A program made the translations under genes and the position numbers. From NCBI GenBank assembly GCA_028281575.1, contig JANQJP010000039.1:24642-88641 (forward strand): a stretch of DNA of 64,000 nt. Direction: 5' to 3'. The number at the start of each line of letters is the position of its first letter. The first letter of the stretch is position 1. The notes beneath the pieces are model-generated. The model had not been told where the DNA came from and did no database searches. It was given only the letters and a program-made list of their open reading frames with translations. Shown piece by piece: positions 1 through 8,536 of this stretch. The stretch comes from Cellvibrionaceae bacterium. Its GTDB lineage: Bacteria > Pseudomonadota > Gammaproteobacteria > Pseudomonadales > Cellvibrionaceae.

Positions 1-72
1 GGGCATTTTTTCATTATCGTATGCGCCTTCGCCCTCGGAGCACGCTGGGGTGAACCTTTGATGACGAGGTGA
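1..72 (+). CDS. 3' end of an unidentified membrane protein gene (partial)
   Basis: Frame 1 is open from the window edge to a TGA at 70-72 and reads as a hydrophobic segment followed by a short polar tail (ending ARWGEPLMTR), which looks like the last membrane helix of an inner-membrane protein. Its stop lies in the ribosome-binding region of oadG, so the two could be cotranscribed. Only about 23 residues are visible, so I cannot assign a family, and chance openness is possible. Confidence 0.35.
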   Translation, partial: GHFFIIVCAFALGARWGEPLMTR

Positions 73-79
73 AGATCGA

Positions 80-340
80 GTGGAAGCAAACATCATTGAA
101 CAGGGCATAAACCTAATGCTTTATGGTATGGGCACCGTTTTTGCGTTTCTAACGTTGCTCGTGTTTGCAACTACCCTAATGTCGCGTATTACCAATCAGT
201 TTTTTCCAGAGCAGCTTCACGCGGAAAACACGGCCGCTTCGCCAGCAGTGCACAATCACAATTCTAATGCTCAGGTAGATCCAGATGTGTTGGTTGCTAT
301 TCAGGAAGCCATTTACCAGCATCGAGCTAAGCATAAATAA
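80..340 (+). CDS. oadG: Oxaloacetate decarboxylase gamma chain
   Basis: Small subunit (86 aa) of the Na+-translocating oxaloacetate decarboxylase, a membrane complex that couples decarboxylation of oxaloacetate to pyruvate with Na+ export. The sequence shows one membrane helix near residues 11-33 (LMLYGMGTVFAFLTLLVF), the family hallmark, followed by a polar cytoplasmic tail that in known OadG proteins contacts the alpha subunit and can bind zinc; His residues are present in the tail. The start is GTG, preceded by GAGGTGAAG. It is first in the order gamma-alpha-beta, 37 bp before oadA. The identification rests on the helix, the size and the operon; the family is poorly conserved. Confidence 0.9.
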   Translation: MEANIIEQGINLMLYGMGTVFAFLTLLVFATTLMSRITNQFFPEQLHAENTAASPAVHNHNSNAQVDPDVLVAIQEAIYQHRAKHK

Positions 341-377
341 AATACTCTTCTAGATATTACCCCCGGGGAAAATCTGA

Positions 378-2153
378 ATGACACATTCCAAACAGCCTTT
401 GGGCCTAACAGAGCTGGTATTAAGGGACGCCCACCAGTCCCTGTTTGCAACACGTTTACGTATTGATGACATGTTGCCAATTGCGGACAAGCTGGACCGC
501 GTAGGTTTTTGGTCAATGGAGTCCTGGGGCGGAGCGACGTTTGACGCGTGTATTCGTTTTTTGGGCGAGGACCCTTGGGATAGGATTCGCGAACTCAAAA
601 AGGCTATGCCGAATACACCGCAGCAAATGTTGCTTCGGGGTCAAAATTTATTGGGTTATCGCCATTACGCCGACGATGTCGTGAACAAGTTTGTCGAACG
701 CGCGCGAACCAACGGCGTCGATGTCTTTAGGGTGTTTGATGCGATGAACGATATGCGCAATATCGATACAGCATTAAAAGCCGTGAAAGCGGCAGAAGGC
801 CACGCGCAGGGGACAATTTCATATACGCTTAGTCCAGTGCACACAATTGACGTTTGGGTTGAGCAGGGCAAGCGCATCGAAGACTTGGGCGCTGACTCGA
901 TAGCCATTAAGGATATGGCAGGTTTACTCAAGCCTTATGATGGTTTTGAGTTGGTCTCCAAATTAAAGACAGCGTGTGATATCCCAATTCATATGCAGTG
1001 CCACGCAACGACAGGTCTCGCTCACGCTACGTATATCAAATGTGTGGAAGCGGGTATCGATAATGTCGATACCGCTATTTCATCCATGTCGATGACCTAC
1101 GGCCACAGCCCGACAGAAACCTTAGTGGCTATTTTGGAAGGTACTGACAGGGATACTGGACTCGATCTCGCATTACTCGAAGAAATTGCACTTTATTTTA
1201 GAGATGTCAGGAAGAAGTACGCCAAGTTTGAAGGCTCACTGAAGGGCGTTGATGCTCGTATTTTGATGGCGCAAGTTCCAGGTGGGATGTTAACGAATAT
1301 GGAGAGTCAACTAAAAGAGCAGGGGGCAGAAGACCGCTTCGACGAAGTTTTGCAGGAAATCCCTCGGGTTCGAAAAGACCTCGGCTACATTCCACTTGTC
1401 ACACCGACCTCGCAAATTGTTGGCACTCAAGCTGTGATAAATGTTTTGCGCGGCGAGCGTTATGCCTCTATCTCGAAAGAGACGACGGGTATTCTGCGCG
1501 GAGAATATGGTGCAACGCCAGCGCCAGTTAACGAAGCATTACAAGCCAAGGTTCTGTCTGATAACGAACAGCCGATCACGTGTCGACCTGCGGATCTCAT
1601 TAAGCCTGAACTCGATGCTCTAGCAAGTGAGTTGAAAAAAGAAGCGAGCGAACGCTCTATTGCTTTGGCGAAAGGTGATGATGAAATTGATGATGTGCTT
1701 ACCTACGCACTTTTTCCCCAAATAGGGCTGAAGTTTTTACAGAATCGCGGCAACAAAGACATGTTTGAACCTGTTCCTACGGGTAATGATGCAGTTCATG
1801 CACCCAATGGCGACGAGATTTATACCGTTTCTGTGCAGGGCAAAGAATATACAGTGACGGTAAATAATGGCGGCGAATTGACCGGTATTGTTCCGTTAAG
1901 TGGCGCCAGTCGTGTAGAGGCAGAGAATGTCGTCAGTGGTGGCGAACCTGTTAAAGCACCGCTCGCAGGAAATATTTTTCGAGTGATGGTGAGTTCAGGT
2001 CAACAGGTTGCCGAAGGCGATACACTGCTTGTCCTGGAGGCGATGAAAATGGAAACCCAGGTCAGCGCGCCGTATTCAGGTACGGTGGGTACAGTCAGTG
2101 TCAAGGAAGGAGATGTCGTTGCGGTTGGCGACGTTCTCCTTACCATCGCATAG
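378..2153 (+). CDS. oadA: Oxaloacetate decarboxylase alpha chain (biotin carboxyltransferase)
   Basis: Carries out the carboxyl transfer from oxaloacetate to protein-bound biotin. The 591-residue protein has the HMGL-like TIM-barrel carboxyltransferase domain from the N-terminus ([32 protein letters not shown] and [10 protein letters not shown] motifs), a conserved carboxylase middle domain, a Gly/Val-rich linker region and a C-terminal biotinyl domain. The biotinylated lysine is in EAMKMET, residue 557. Length and domain order match OadA rather than pyruvate carboxylase subunit B alone, and the neighbouring gamma and beta genes support this. Its RBS is the purine-rich stretch at about 363-371. 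No frameshift or missing motif was seen. Confidence 0.97.
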   Translation: MTHSKQPLGLTELVLRDAHQSLFATRLRIDDMLPIADKLDRVGFWSMESWGGATFDACIRFLGEDPWDRIRELKKAMPNTPQQMLLRGQNLLGYRHYADDVVNKFVERARTNGVDVFRVFDAMNDMRNIDTALKAVKAAEGHAQGTISYTLSPVHTIDVWVEQGKRIEDLGADSIAIKDMAGLLKPYDGFELVSKLKTACDIPIHMQCHATTGLAHATYIKCVEAGIDNVDTAISSMSMTYGHSPTETLVAILEGTDRDTGLDLALLEEIALYFRDVRKKYAKFEGSLKGVDARILMAQVPGGMLTNMESQLKEQGAEDRFDEVLQEIPRVRKDLGYIPLVTPTSQIVGTQAVINVLRGERYASISKETTGILRGEYGATPAPVNEALQAKVLSDNEQPITCRPADLIKPELDALASELKKEASERSIALAKGDDEIDDVLTYALFPQIGLKFLQNRGNKDMFEPVPTGNDAVHAPNGDEIYTVSVQGKEYTVTVNNGGELTGIVPLSGASRVEAENVVSGGEPVKAPLAGNIFRVMVSSGQQVAEGDTLLVLEAMKMETQVSAPYSGTVGTVSVKEGDVVAVGDVLLTIA

Positions 2154-2169
2154 CCGGGGGAGATAAACA

Positions 2170-3468
2170 TTGAATAGTCTCTGGCAAAGTTCAGGCATCT
2201 ACAACATGCAGTTTGATCAGTTGATGATGATTGCAATTTGTCTCGGGCTCCTATTTCTTGCAATTCGCAAGGGTTTTGAGCCCCTATTATTGGTGCCCAT
2301 TGGTTTTGGTGGTGTTCTTGCAAATATTCCCGCTGCGGGTTTAGCTCAATCGGCATTTGAAAATGCGCTATCGGTTGGTGATCCGCAGTTGCTCGCCGCG
2401 TTTGCAAAGCACTTTGGTTTGGAGGCGTTTGATTCCGTAAAAGCCTTGCATGAGGCAGCAAAAGCTGCGCCGCCTGACGTGATGGCCACCGCCGACAATA
2501 TCGCGCATGCGGCAGGCTACAACGATGGCATGCTCTACACGTTTTACAATGTCGCAGTAGCGAGTGGTGTAGCACCCCTGGTTATTTTTATGGGTGTTGG
2601 CGCGATGACGGATTTTGGGCCACTGTTGGCAAACCCCAAAACACTTTTCCTTGGCGCAGCGGCGCAGTTTGGTATTTTCGCTACTGTAATAGGTGCAGTT
2701 GTGCTCTCGTCGAATGGCATTATTGATTTTTCGATTGCAGATGCTGCGGCGATAGGCATTATCGGTGGTGCAGACGGGCCGACAGCCATTTATGTCTCGA
2801 GCAAGCTCGCACCGGATTTACTCGGTGCTATTGCCGTTGCTGCGTATTCGTATATGGCGCTGGTTCCGCTCATTCAGCCCCCGATCATGCGCGCGTTAAC
2901 TACGGATAGCGAACGCAAAATTCAGATGACGCAGCTGCGTGCTGTGAGCCAAAAAGAGCGCATTGTTTTTCCGGTCGTACTGCTGGTGCTTGTGGCGTTG
3001 GTCTTGCCCGACGCCGTTCCGCTACTTGGTATGTTTTGTTTTGGTAACTTGATGCGTGAGTGTGGTGTTGTCGACAGGCTTTCCGATACTGCACAAAATG
3101 CCTTAATTAATATCACAACGATTTTTCTGGGCTTATCTGTTGGCTCAAAGCTGGCGGCAGATAAATTCTTAGATCCCAAGACCTTGGGTATTTTGGTGCT
3201 CGGCATTGTTGCTTTCGCGATTGGCACCGCTACTGGCGTGTTGATGGCGAAGTTCATGAATCTTGTTTCCAAGCAGAAAATCAATCCGTTAATAGGGTCG
3301 GCAGGGGTATCGGCTGTGCCTATGGCTGCACGGGTTTCCAATAAAATTGGGCTTGAATCCAACCCGCAAAACTTTTTGCTAATGCATGCGATGGGGCCAA
3401 ATGTCGCAGGTGTCATTGGTTCTGCGGTGGCCGCAGGTGTAATGATTTCCCTCGTATCAGGAATGTAA
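2170..3468 (+). CDS. oadB: Oxaloacetate decarboxylase beta chain (Na+ pump)
   Basis: Integral membrane subunit that decarboxylates carboxybiotin and moves Na+ outward. The 432-residue sequence is hydrophobic throughout and contains the family motif [10 protein letters not shown] (about residue 200), whose Asp is the known Na+-site residue, and the [13 protein letters not shown] motif near the N-terminus. I kept the TTG start at 2170, preceded by GGGGGAGATA, because the encoded MNSLWQSSG aligns in register with the usual OadB N-terminus; an ATG at 2206 is the alternative. It lies 16 bp after oadA, so the three genes form one operon. Confidence 0.95.
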   Translation: MNSLWQSSGIYNMQFDQLMMIAICLGLLFLAIRKGFEPLLLVPIGFGGVLANIPAAGLAQSAFENALSVGDPQLLAAFAKHFGLEAFDSVKALHEAAKAAPPDVMATADNIAHAAGYNDGMLYTFYNVAVASGVAPLVIFMGVGAMTDFGPLLANPKTLFLGAAAQFGIFATVIGAVVLSSNGIIDFSIADAAAIGIIGGADGPTAIYVSSKLAPDLLGAIAVAAYSYMALVPLIQPPIMRALTTDSERKIQMTQLRAVSQKERIVFPVVLLVLVALVLPDAVPLLGMFCFGNLMRECGVVDRLSDTAQNALINITTIFLGLSVGSKLAADKFLDPKTLGILVLGIVAFAIGTATGVLMAKFMNLVSKQKINPLIGSAGVSAVPMAARVSNKIGLESNPQNFLLMHAMGPNVAGVIGSAVAAGVMISLVSGM

Positions 3469-3492
3469 TAGTTTCGCAGTAATGTCCCTCGT

Positions 3493-3506
3493 GCGCCGGA
3501 CGGCGC
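3493..3506 (+). other. Short GC hairpin after oadB
   Basis: GCGCCG-GA-CGGCGC forms a short stem between oadB and pykA. It has no following T run, so it is only a possible weak terminator or a processing stem for the oad transcript. Confidence 0.3.
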
Positions 3507-3609
3507 CTAAATCTTTGCCGAAAACAATAATACTTTTTTAGTAAGCGGCCGCGTAGTGTACAATGCGCGCCACTCATTTTTACATGTGATCTTAGAATGG
3601 AGACGCAGT

Positions 3610-5055
3610 ATGTTCAGACGCACAAAAATTGTAAGTACACTCGGTCCCGCGACCGACGAACCAGGAGTATTGGAAAAGTTAATTCTCGCTGGTGTGAACG
3701 TAGTGCGCATGAACTTCTCTCACGGGAGTCCGGATGATCATAAGCAACGCGCCGCTGCGGTGAGAGAATATTCTGAAAAACACGGTAAACACGTTGCTAT
3801 ATTAGGTGATTTACAGGGACCTAAAATTCGCGTTGCGCGTTTTGCCGAAGGGCCGATCGATCTTACTGCAGGTGATGAATTCGCGCTAGATGCTGCGTTA
3901 GAGCGCGATGCAGGAAACCAAAACGAAGTAGGCATTGATTATAAAGAGCTGCCTAACGATGTCGTGCCCAACGATTTATTACTGTTAGATGACGGCCGGG
4001 TTGTACTCAAGGTGAAGTCGGTAGAAGGCACGCGCGTTTTCACTGAAGTGGTTGTCGGTGGTAAGTTGTCGAATAACAAAGGTATTAATCGTCAAGGGGG
4101 CGGTTTGACCGCACCAGCGCTGACCGAAAAGGATAAAGAAGATATTAAAACTGCCGTAGAGATTGGTGTCGACTATCTGGCAGTATCTTTCCCTCGCAGT
4201 GCCGACGATATGAAATATGCCCGACAGTTGGTCAAAGAGGCGGGCGGCGACGCGTACATGGTCGCTAAAATTGAACGTGCAGAGTCCGTTGAAAATACGC
4301 AAGTTCTCGATTCGATTATTATGGCCTCTGATGCAGTTATGGTTGCACGTGGTGACCTGGGTGTGGAGATCGGCGATGCACAGCTTATCGGGGTTCAAAA
4401 ACATATTATTGAACGCGCTCGGTCACTTAATCGCTGCGTAATTACTGCGACTCAGATGATGGAATCCATGATCAGCAGCCCACTGCCAACACGGGCAGAG
4501 GTGTTCGACGTGGCCAATGCGGTGCTAGATGGTACCGATGCCGTTATGCTTTCGGCAGAAACGGCGGCCGGGCAGTTTCCCGTGCAAACGGTGGAAGCGA
4601 TGGTTCGTGTGATTTTGGGTGCAGAGAAGCATCCTCAATCGGTGACTCGACCAGTGAGATCTGAAGACCACTATCAAGCCATCGATGAGTCCGTGGCGAT
4701 GGCCACCATGTACACTGCCAACCAAATGAAAGGCGTTAAAGCCATTGCGAGTTTGACGGAATCGGGTTCCACGCCGTTATTGATGTCTCGCTACGGTACT
4801 CGCACGCCAATTTTTGCTTTTTCAAAGCATATAAAAACATTGAGAAGAGCAGAACTTTTCCGCGGTGTCCAAACAGTGGCATTTGACAACACCGGCCTTG
4901 AGTCTTCTGAAATAAATCGCAAAGTCATCGATTTTCTAAAAGATAATGAAGTTGTCCAAGACGGTGATTTTATTATTCAATCAAAAGGTGACACGAACAC
5001 TCATGGTGGCACGAATACGATGAAGATTCTTCAGGTTGGTCAGCCCATTCTTTAG
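3610..5055 (+). CDS. pykA: Pyruvate kinase, PykA (type II) like
   Basis: Converts phosphoenolpyruvate and ADP to pyruvate and ATP, the last step of glycolysis. The 481-residue protein shows [12 protein letters not shown] at the N-terminus, [39 protein letters not shown] and TATQMMESM, and a C-terminal domain ending [17 protein letters not shown]. It resembles E. coli PykA more than PykF. The start is the ATG at 3610, with GGAGAC just upstream; an in-frame upstream ATG at 3556 would add 18 unrelated residues. The gene sits 141 bp behind oadB on the same strand. Putting pyruvate kinase next to an oxaloacetate-to-pyruvate pump groups two pyruvate-forming steps. Confidence 0.97.
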   Translation: MFRRTKIVSTLGPATDEPGVLEKLILAGVNVVRMNFSHGSPDDHKQRAAAVREYSEKHGKHVAILGDLQGPKIRVARFAEGPIDLTAGDEFALDAALERDAGNQNEVGIDYKELPNDVVPNDLLLLDDGRVVLKVKSVEGTRVFTEVVVGGKLSNNKGINRQGGGLTAPALTEKDKEDIKTAVEIGVDYLAVSFPRSADDMKYARQLVKEAGGDAYMVAKIERAESVENTQVLDSIIMASDAVMVARGDLGVEIGDAQLIGVQKHIIERARSLNRCVITATQMMESMISSPLPTRAEVFDVANAVLDGTDAVMLSAETAAGQFPVQTVEAMVRVILGAEKHPQSVTRPVRSEDHYQAIDESVAMATMYTANQMKGVKAIASLTESGSTPLLMSRYGTRTPIFAFSKHIKTLRRAELFRGVQTVAFDNTGLESSEINRKVIDFLKDNEVVQDGDFIIQSKGDTNTHGGTNTMKILQVGQPIL

Positions 5056-5158
5056 TGAGTACCTATTTTTATTCGTATTATTAAAAGCGAACATGGATCT
5101 GTTTGCTTGGTTTGATTCTCAATTTAAATCGGGTTTAGTGGCGTTTACGGTCCGGTTC

Positions 5159-5788
5159 CTAGGCTTCTGCTTTTGCCTTTATCGCAGCCTTGATTTTGTC
5201 TTCCAATATGTTTCCGTCTACAGGTTTAACAACATAGTCGTTGACACCTTGCTGTATCGCTTCGCGTATTTTTTTTGCTTCCGTTACGCCCGTGACCATG
5301 CAGAAATGCGCTCCCCTAAGCGTATTGGATGCTTTTGCTTTTTGGTGGACTTGAATACCCGATAGTTCGGGCATATCCCAATCACAAAATATGATGTCGT
5401 AGGGTTCCTTCGCACTTTTGATTTTATCAAACGCATTGCGCCCGTCTTTGGCGACATCCACGTGCTTAATTCCCATATCTTCAAGCATAACGACAAGCAA
5501 TTCAGCGGATTCCTTGTTATCTTCAGCGATGAGAACGCGGGCAGTATTAATTGTCAGTGGAGATCGGGGTGCCGATTTGGGGGGAGGCGAAGAAGCGGCG
5601 GTTGATGAGGCTTCGAGTTTTTCAATTGCGGCGAGTTTTTGCATCGCGGACTCAAGCAGCTCCAGCGATTCCTTAAACTCTGTTCTTTGAGCGGTATCTA
5701 ATTTGGCGTCCTCAAGGGTCTTTCTTAACCAGGCTCTGCGTTTGGTTAAAGTGCTAATGACGACCTTGTTCTCCTGGGGACTTAACAT
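5159..5788 (-). CDS. Response regulator with N-terminal coiled coil
   Basis: A 209-residue protein with no DNA-binding or enzymatic output domain. Residues 1-60 are charged, Leu-rich and predicted helical or coiled-coil (several LES/LEK repeats), residues 61-80 are a Ser/Pro/Ala linker, and residues 83-205 are a CheY-like receiver. The receiver keeps the acidic pair E89/D90, the phospho-accepting D136 (FCDWDMPELSG), T166 and K188 (VVKPVD), so it should be phosphorylatable. Single-receiver proteins like this usually act by protein contacts, for example in chemotaxis or as a phosphate sink; the coiled coil may let it oligomerise. No kinase gene is adjacent. It converges with pykA. Confidence 0.85.
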   Translation of the reverse strand: MLSPQENKVVISTLTKRRAWLRKTLEDAKLDTAQRTEFKESLELLESAMQKLAAIEKLEASSTAASSPPPKSAPRSPLTINTARVLIAEDNKESAELLVVMLEDMGIKHVDVAKDGRNAFDKIKSAKEPYDIIFCDWDMPELSGIQVHQKAKASNTLRGAHFCMVTGVTEAKKIREAIQQGVNDYVVKPVDGNILEDKIKAAIKAKAEA

Positions 5789-5883
5789 CTCTACGGTACT
5801 CCATAACGCGTTTATCCGTTTAAAGTATAGAGTGCTTTAGGCGAATTGCTGCCGGCAGGTGTGAGAGGCTTAGTGCCGACGGG

Positions 5884-6114
5884 CTAGTTAACGGGTTTGC
5901 GACTGGTACTGCGCGTATCGACGCTCTTTGACTTCAGGTTTGCTTTGAGAAAGGAATAATAATCTTCAGTGAGCGTTTTGTTTGCTTCGCGCCGATCCTG
6001 CGATTTACGCCGCTTGCGGTGGTATAGATCGACTGGCAGGCCTTTGCATGGGTCTCGCAGAATTCTACGATCAGCCTGTTTGCGCCTATCAACAAAAATA
6101 AATCTGTGGGTCAT
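5884..6114 (-). CDS. Small Arg-rich hypothetical protein with DRR repeats
   Basis: A 76-residue, very basic protein that I do not recognise. It has three DRR triplets, two of them in FVDRRKQADRR and the third after a basic run (RKRRKSQDRR), and ends in a Lys/Ser/Arg tail. Such RR-x-x-DRR patterns recur in small proteobacterial proteins of unknown role. No membrane segment or signal peptide is visible. It lies downstream of bolA in divergent orientation. Coding seems likely from length and composition, but the call is tentative. Confidence 0.55.
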   Translation of the reverse strand: MTHRFIFVDRRKQADRRILRDPCKGLPVDLYHRKRRKSQDRREANKTLTEDYYSFLKANLKSKSVDTRSTSRKPVN

Positions 6115-6269
6115 AAGTTGTTAACTGCTGCTAAATAGGTATTAAATTGTGACAAAATTGGGCTGGTGCAAAGAGCACATGATCAGGAAGATTCTCATGC
6201 CACGCCTTGGTCGATGCTAACATGGCTGGCGCCTGATTCATAATTTGGAATCTGTTTTAGAGGCGACAA

Positions 6270-6590
6270 ATGATACTATACAAACTAATTAACGACATTG
6301 TGATGCGTGAGCTAGCGCCATCTCATATGGACTTGGTAAACGAAAGTCACATGCACAATGTGCCCGCGAATTCAGAAACTCACTTTAAGCTGACTCTTGT
6401 CGACACCAGTTTTGAGGGTTTGCGACCGGTTCAGCGTCACCAAAAGCTTTATAAATTGCTCGAGCCTGCGATGCTCAAGGGCGTGCATGCGCTTGCATTG
6501 CACCTGTACACAGAGTCGGAATGGCGACAGAAGGTCTCGGCACCAGAATCACCACCCTGCCTGGGAGGCGAGGTGAAAAACTCAAAATGA
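6270..6590 (+). CDS. bolA: BolA family protein
   Basis: BolA proteins bind monothiol glutaredoxins through a shared [2Fe-2S] cluster and also bind DNA, affecting cell shape and stress genes. The 106-residue protein shows the family core: a central [17 protein letters not shown] segment with the conserved His residues, then RHQKLYKLL and the [12 protein letters not shown] motif, whose His is a likely cluster ligand. The end SPPCLGG also resembles E. coli BolA, so this is BolA itself rather than the shorter IbaG. The start has GAGGCGACAA upstream. A rhodanese-type gene follows on the same strand. Confidence 0.93.
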   Translation: MILYKLINDIVMRELAPSHMDLVNESHMHNVPANSETHFKLTLVDTSFEGLRPVQRHQKLYKLLEPAMLKGVHALALHLYTESEWRQKVSAPESPPCLGGEVKNSK

Positions 6591-6726
6591 GCTTATGCTG
6601 TGTGGTCATAGACTTCGGCCGTTTGCCGTGATGATCGAATGCGTGAAAGTGGCCACTAGCTTGATCGGAGTTGCGAGCACGAGTAGAATCCTGCCCCGTT
6701 TTATATGCACCTGTACGTTTAAGTTA

Positions 6727-7689
6727 ATGAGTTCTTCCATCCAGCCCAAAGATCCGGTCTACATAGTCGCAGCACTATACAAGTTCGTCGCGCTGGCGGA
6801 TTTTAGGGACATGCGAGCGCCCCTGCTCGATTTTTGCGTTGATTATGGAATCAAGGGGACTTTGTTACTTGCGGAGGAGGGAATTAACGGTACTGTATCG
6901 GGTACCCGCGCATCAATCGACAGCTTGTTGGCCTATCTCGCAAAAGATTCCCGCCTGGCGGATATAGACCATAAAGAGTCGCTATTCGATACCCAACCTT
7001 TTTACCGGATGAAGGTGAAACTTAAGCGGGAGATCGTGACAATGGGGGTTGGAAATATCGATCCCAGGCAGTCAGTCGGGACCTATGTTGAACCAAAAGA
7101 TTGGAATGCGCTGATCAGTGATCCTGAAGTGCTGCTTGTCGATACGCGTAACGGCTATGAAGTTGAGGTTGGCACCTTCAAAGGTTCGGTAAATCCACAA
7201 ACAGACTCCTTTCGGCAGTTTCCAAACTACGTAGAGCAGAACTTAAAACCCGATGTGCATAAAAAAGTCGCTATGTTTTGCACGGGCGGAATACGTTGTG
7301 AAAAGTCTACGGCTTATTTAAAGCAACAGGGGTTTAATGAGGTATATCACCTTAAAGGTGGGATTCTCAAATATCTTGAAGACGTAGATCCAGGTGAAAG
7401 CCTTTGGCAGGGAGAGTGTTTTGTCTTTGACAATCGTGTTACGGTTAATCACCTGCTCGAGAAAGGTAGTTACGACCTTTGTCACGGATGCCGCCAACCG
7501 ATCACTGAAGCAGATAAGCAATCCAGCCAGTATCAAGAGGGCGTGACGTGCCCGAGATGTTATGGGGCATTATCAGAGGATCAACTTACCCGGTTTTCCG
7601 AACGTCAAAAGCAAATTCAGCTTGCTAAAAAGCGTGGAGAGCAACACATCGGGACTCAGATCTCGCGCAAAAATTCAACGCCGAAATAA
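6727..7689 (+). CDS. trhO: tRNA uridine(34) hydroxylase TrhO (YceA), rhodanese domain
   Basis: TrhO makes 5-hydroxyuridine at the wobble position of certain tRNAs in an oxygen-dependent reaction. The sequence has an N-terminal acylphosphatase-like domain ([17 protein letters not shown]), a central rhodanese domain whose active cysteine lies in [11 protein letters not shown], and a C-terminal Cys-rich part ([12 protein letters not shown]). I chose the ATG at 6727 (320 aa) because [20 protein letters not shown] begins like the family; the open frame runs upstream to 6595 but those 44 residues are unlike it. The RBS is weak (TTAAGTTA), so the start is less certain than the identity. It follows bolA by 136 bp. 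Confidence 0.93.
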   Translation: MSSSIQPKDPVYIVAALYKFVALADFRDMRAPLLDFCVDYGIKGTLLLAEEGINGTVSGTRASIDSLLAYLAKDSRLADIDHKESLFDTQPFYRMKVKLKREIVTMGVGNIDPRQSVGTYVEPKDWNALISDPEVLLVDTRNGYEVEVGTFKGSVNPQTDSFRQFPNYVEQNLKPDVHKKVAMFCTGGIRCEKSTAYLKQQGFNEVYHLKGGILKYLEDVDPGESLWQGECFVFDNRVTVNHLLEKGSYDLCHGCRQPITEADKQSSQYQEGVTCPRCYGALSEDQLTRFSERQKQIQLAKKRGEQHIGTQISRKNSTPK

Positions 7690-7786
7690 GTCTTGGTTTT
7701 ATTAAGTTCATCTATAATCTAACGAAAGCTCTGCGTTTTTGGCATATCGCTGTTGCATCTATAAAACAAAAAGATAGTTGAATACC

Positions 7787-7798
7787 GACCGGTTGGTC
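7787..7798. promoter_or_regulatory. Candidate TetR-type operator
   Basis: GACC-GGTT-GGTC is a perfect GACC-N4-GGTC dyad 42 bp before the TetR gene start. The same half-sites occur in known operators of NemR-like TetR regulators. Autoregulation, and perhaps control of the transporter operon, is inferred from position. Confidence 0.5.
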
Positions 7799-7840
7799 TG
7801 TAGCATTCTTATATCTTTCATCCAGCGATATTTCCATATT

Positions 7841-8443
7841 ATGGCGCCATCTCGAGATCCGGAGTTCACCCGAAATCATATTGTTGAAGTTGCTGCGGTT
7901 GAGTTTTGGAAAAAGGGTTACCAGTCGACCAGCTTGGCCGATATTCTCGACAAAGCAGGGGTGTCTAAAGGCGCGCTTTATCATCATTTCAAAAACAAGC
8001 TAGAACTCGGTTACGCGGTTTTCGACGAAGTATTTACTCCCAAATTTTTTGAAAAGTGGGAATTCGACGTAAGCGATGACCCTATTACAGCGCTGTGTAC
8101 ACGTTTTAACGAAATTGCATCCTGGGTTGATGAAGACACGCTGCGATTAGGCTGCCCAGTAACGAATATTGCACTGGAAATGGCGGTATGCGATGAAGGC
8201 TTTAGACAAAAATCATCGGTTATGTACGCTCAGCTCTCAGTTAAGTTCAGCAAGTTGCTTGCAGAGGCGGCTGATAAGGGTATCGTCGATAAAAATATTG
8301 ATTCAGATGCGGTAGCAACCTTTGTGACAGCCGCGATTCAGGGGATGAAATTGCAGGGCAAATACGTTCGAAGTCTCGATTTGTTTAAATCGAGTATTTA
8401 TGCGATCGCAAGTTATTTGGAAAGTTTGCGCGTAGTTAAATAA
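7841..8443 (+). CDS. TetR/AcrR family transcriptional regulator
   Basis: A 200-residue DNA-binding regulator. Residues 1-60 form the TetR helix-turn-helix (FWKKGYQSTSLADILDKAGVS, then KGALYHHFKNK), and the rest is an all-helical ligand-binding and dimerisation domain with a TetR_C-like Cys/Pro segment (RLGCPVTNIALEMA). The ATG at 7841 gives the usual N-terminus; an in-frame ATG at 7778 lies inside the candidate operator region and encodes 21 unrelated residues. The gene precedes a three-gene envelope transport operon by 93 bp on the same strand and probably controls it, responding to an unknown small molecule. Confidence 0.92.
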   Translation: MAPSRDPEFTRNHIVEVAAVEFWKKGYQSTSLADILDKAGVSKGALYHHFKNKLELGYAVFDEVFTPKFFEKWEFDVSDDPITALCTRFNEIASWVDEDTLRLGCPVTNIALEMAVCDEGFRQKSSVMYAQLSVKFSKLLAEAADKGIVDKNIDSDAVATFVTAAIQGMKLQGKYVRSLDLFKSSIYAIASYLESLRVVK

Positions 8444-8536
8444 CAAAGATTTAGCACTTGTTTATTTATACCAAAATGCTAACGGTGCTAAATGAAATGT
8501 GTGTTGTTGAGTATTGGACTAGTGAGGGGAGGTCTC

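Noticed and set aside
2000..2575. Minus-strand open frame of 191 codons across the oadA/oadB junction
   Set aside because: Antisense to two strongly identified genes, with an unusual composition; a shadow frame.
6595..6726. N-terminal extension of TrhO (44 residues)
   Set aside because: The residues are unlike the family and the ATG at 6727 gives the expected N-terminus.
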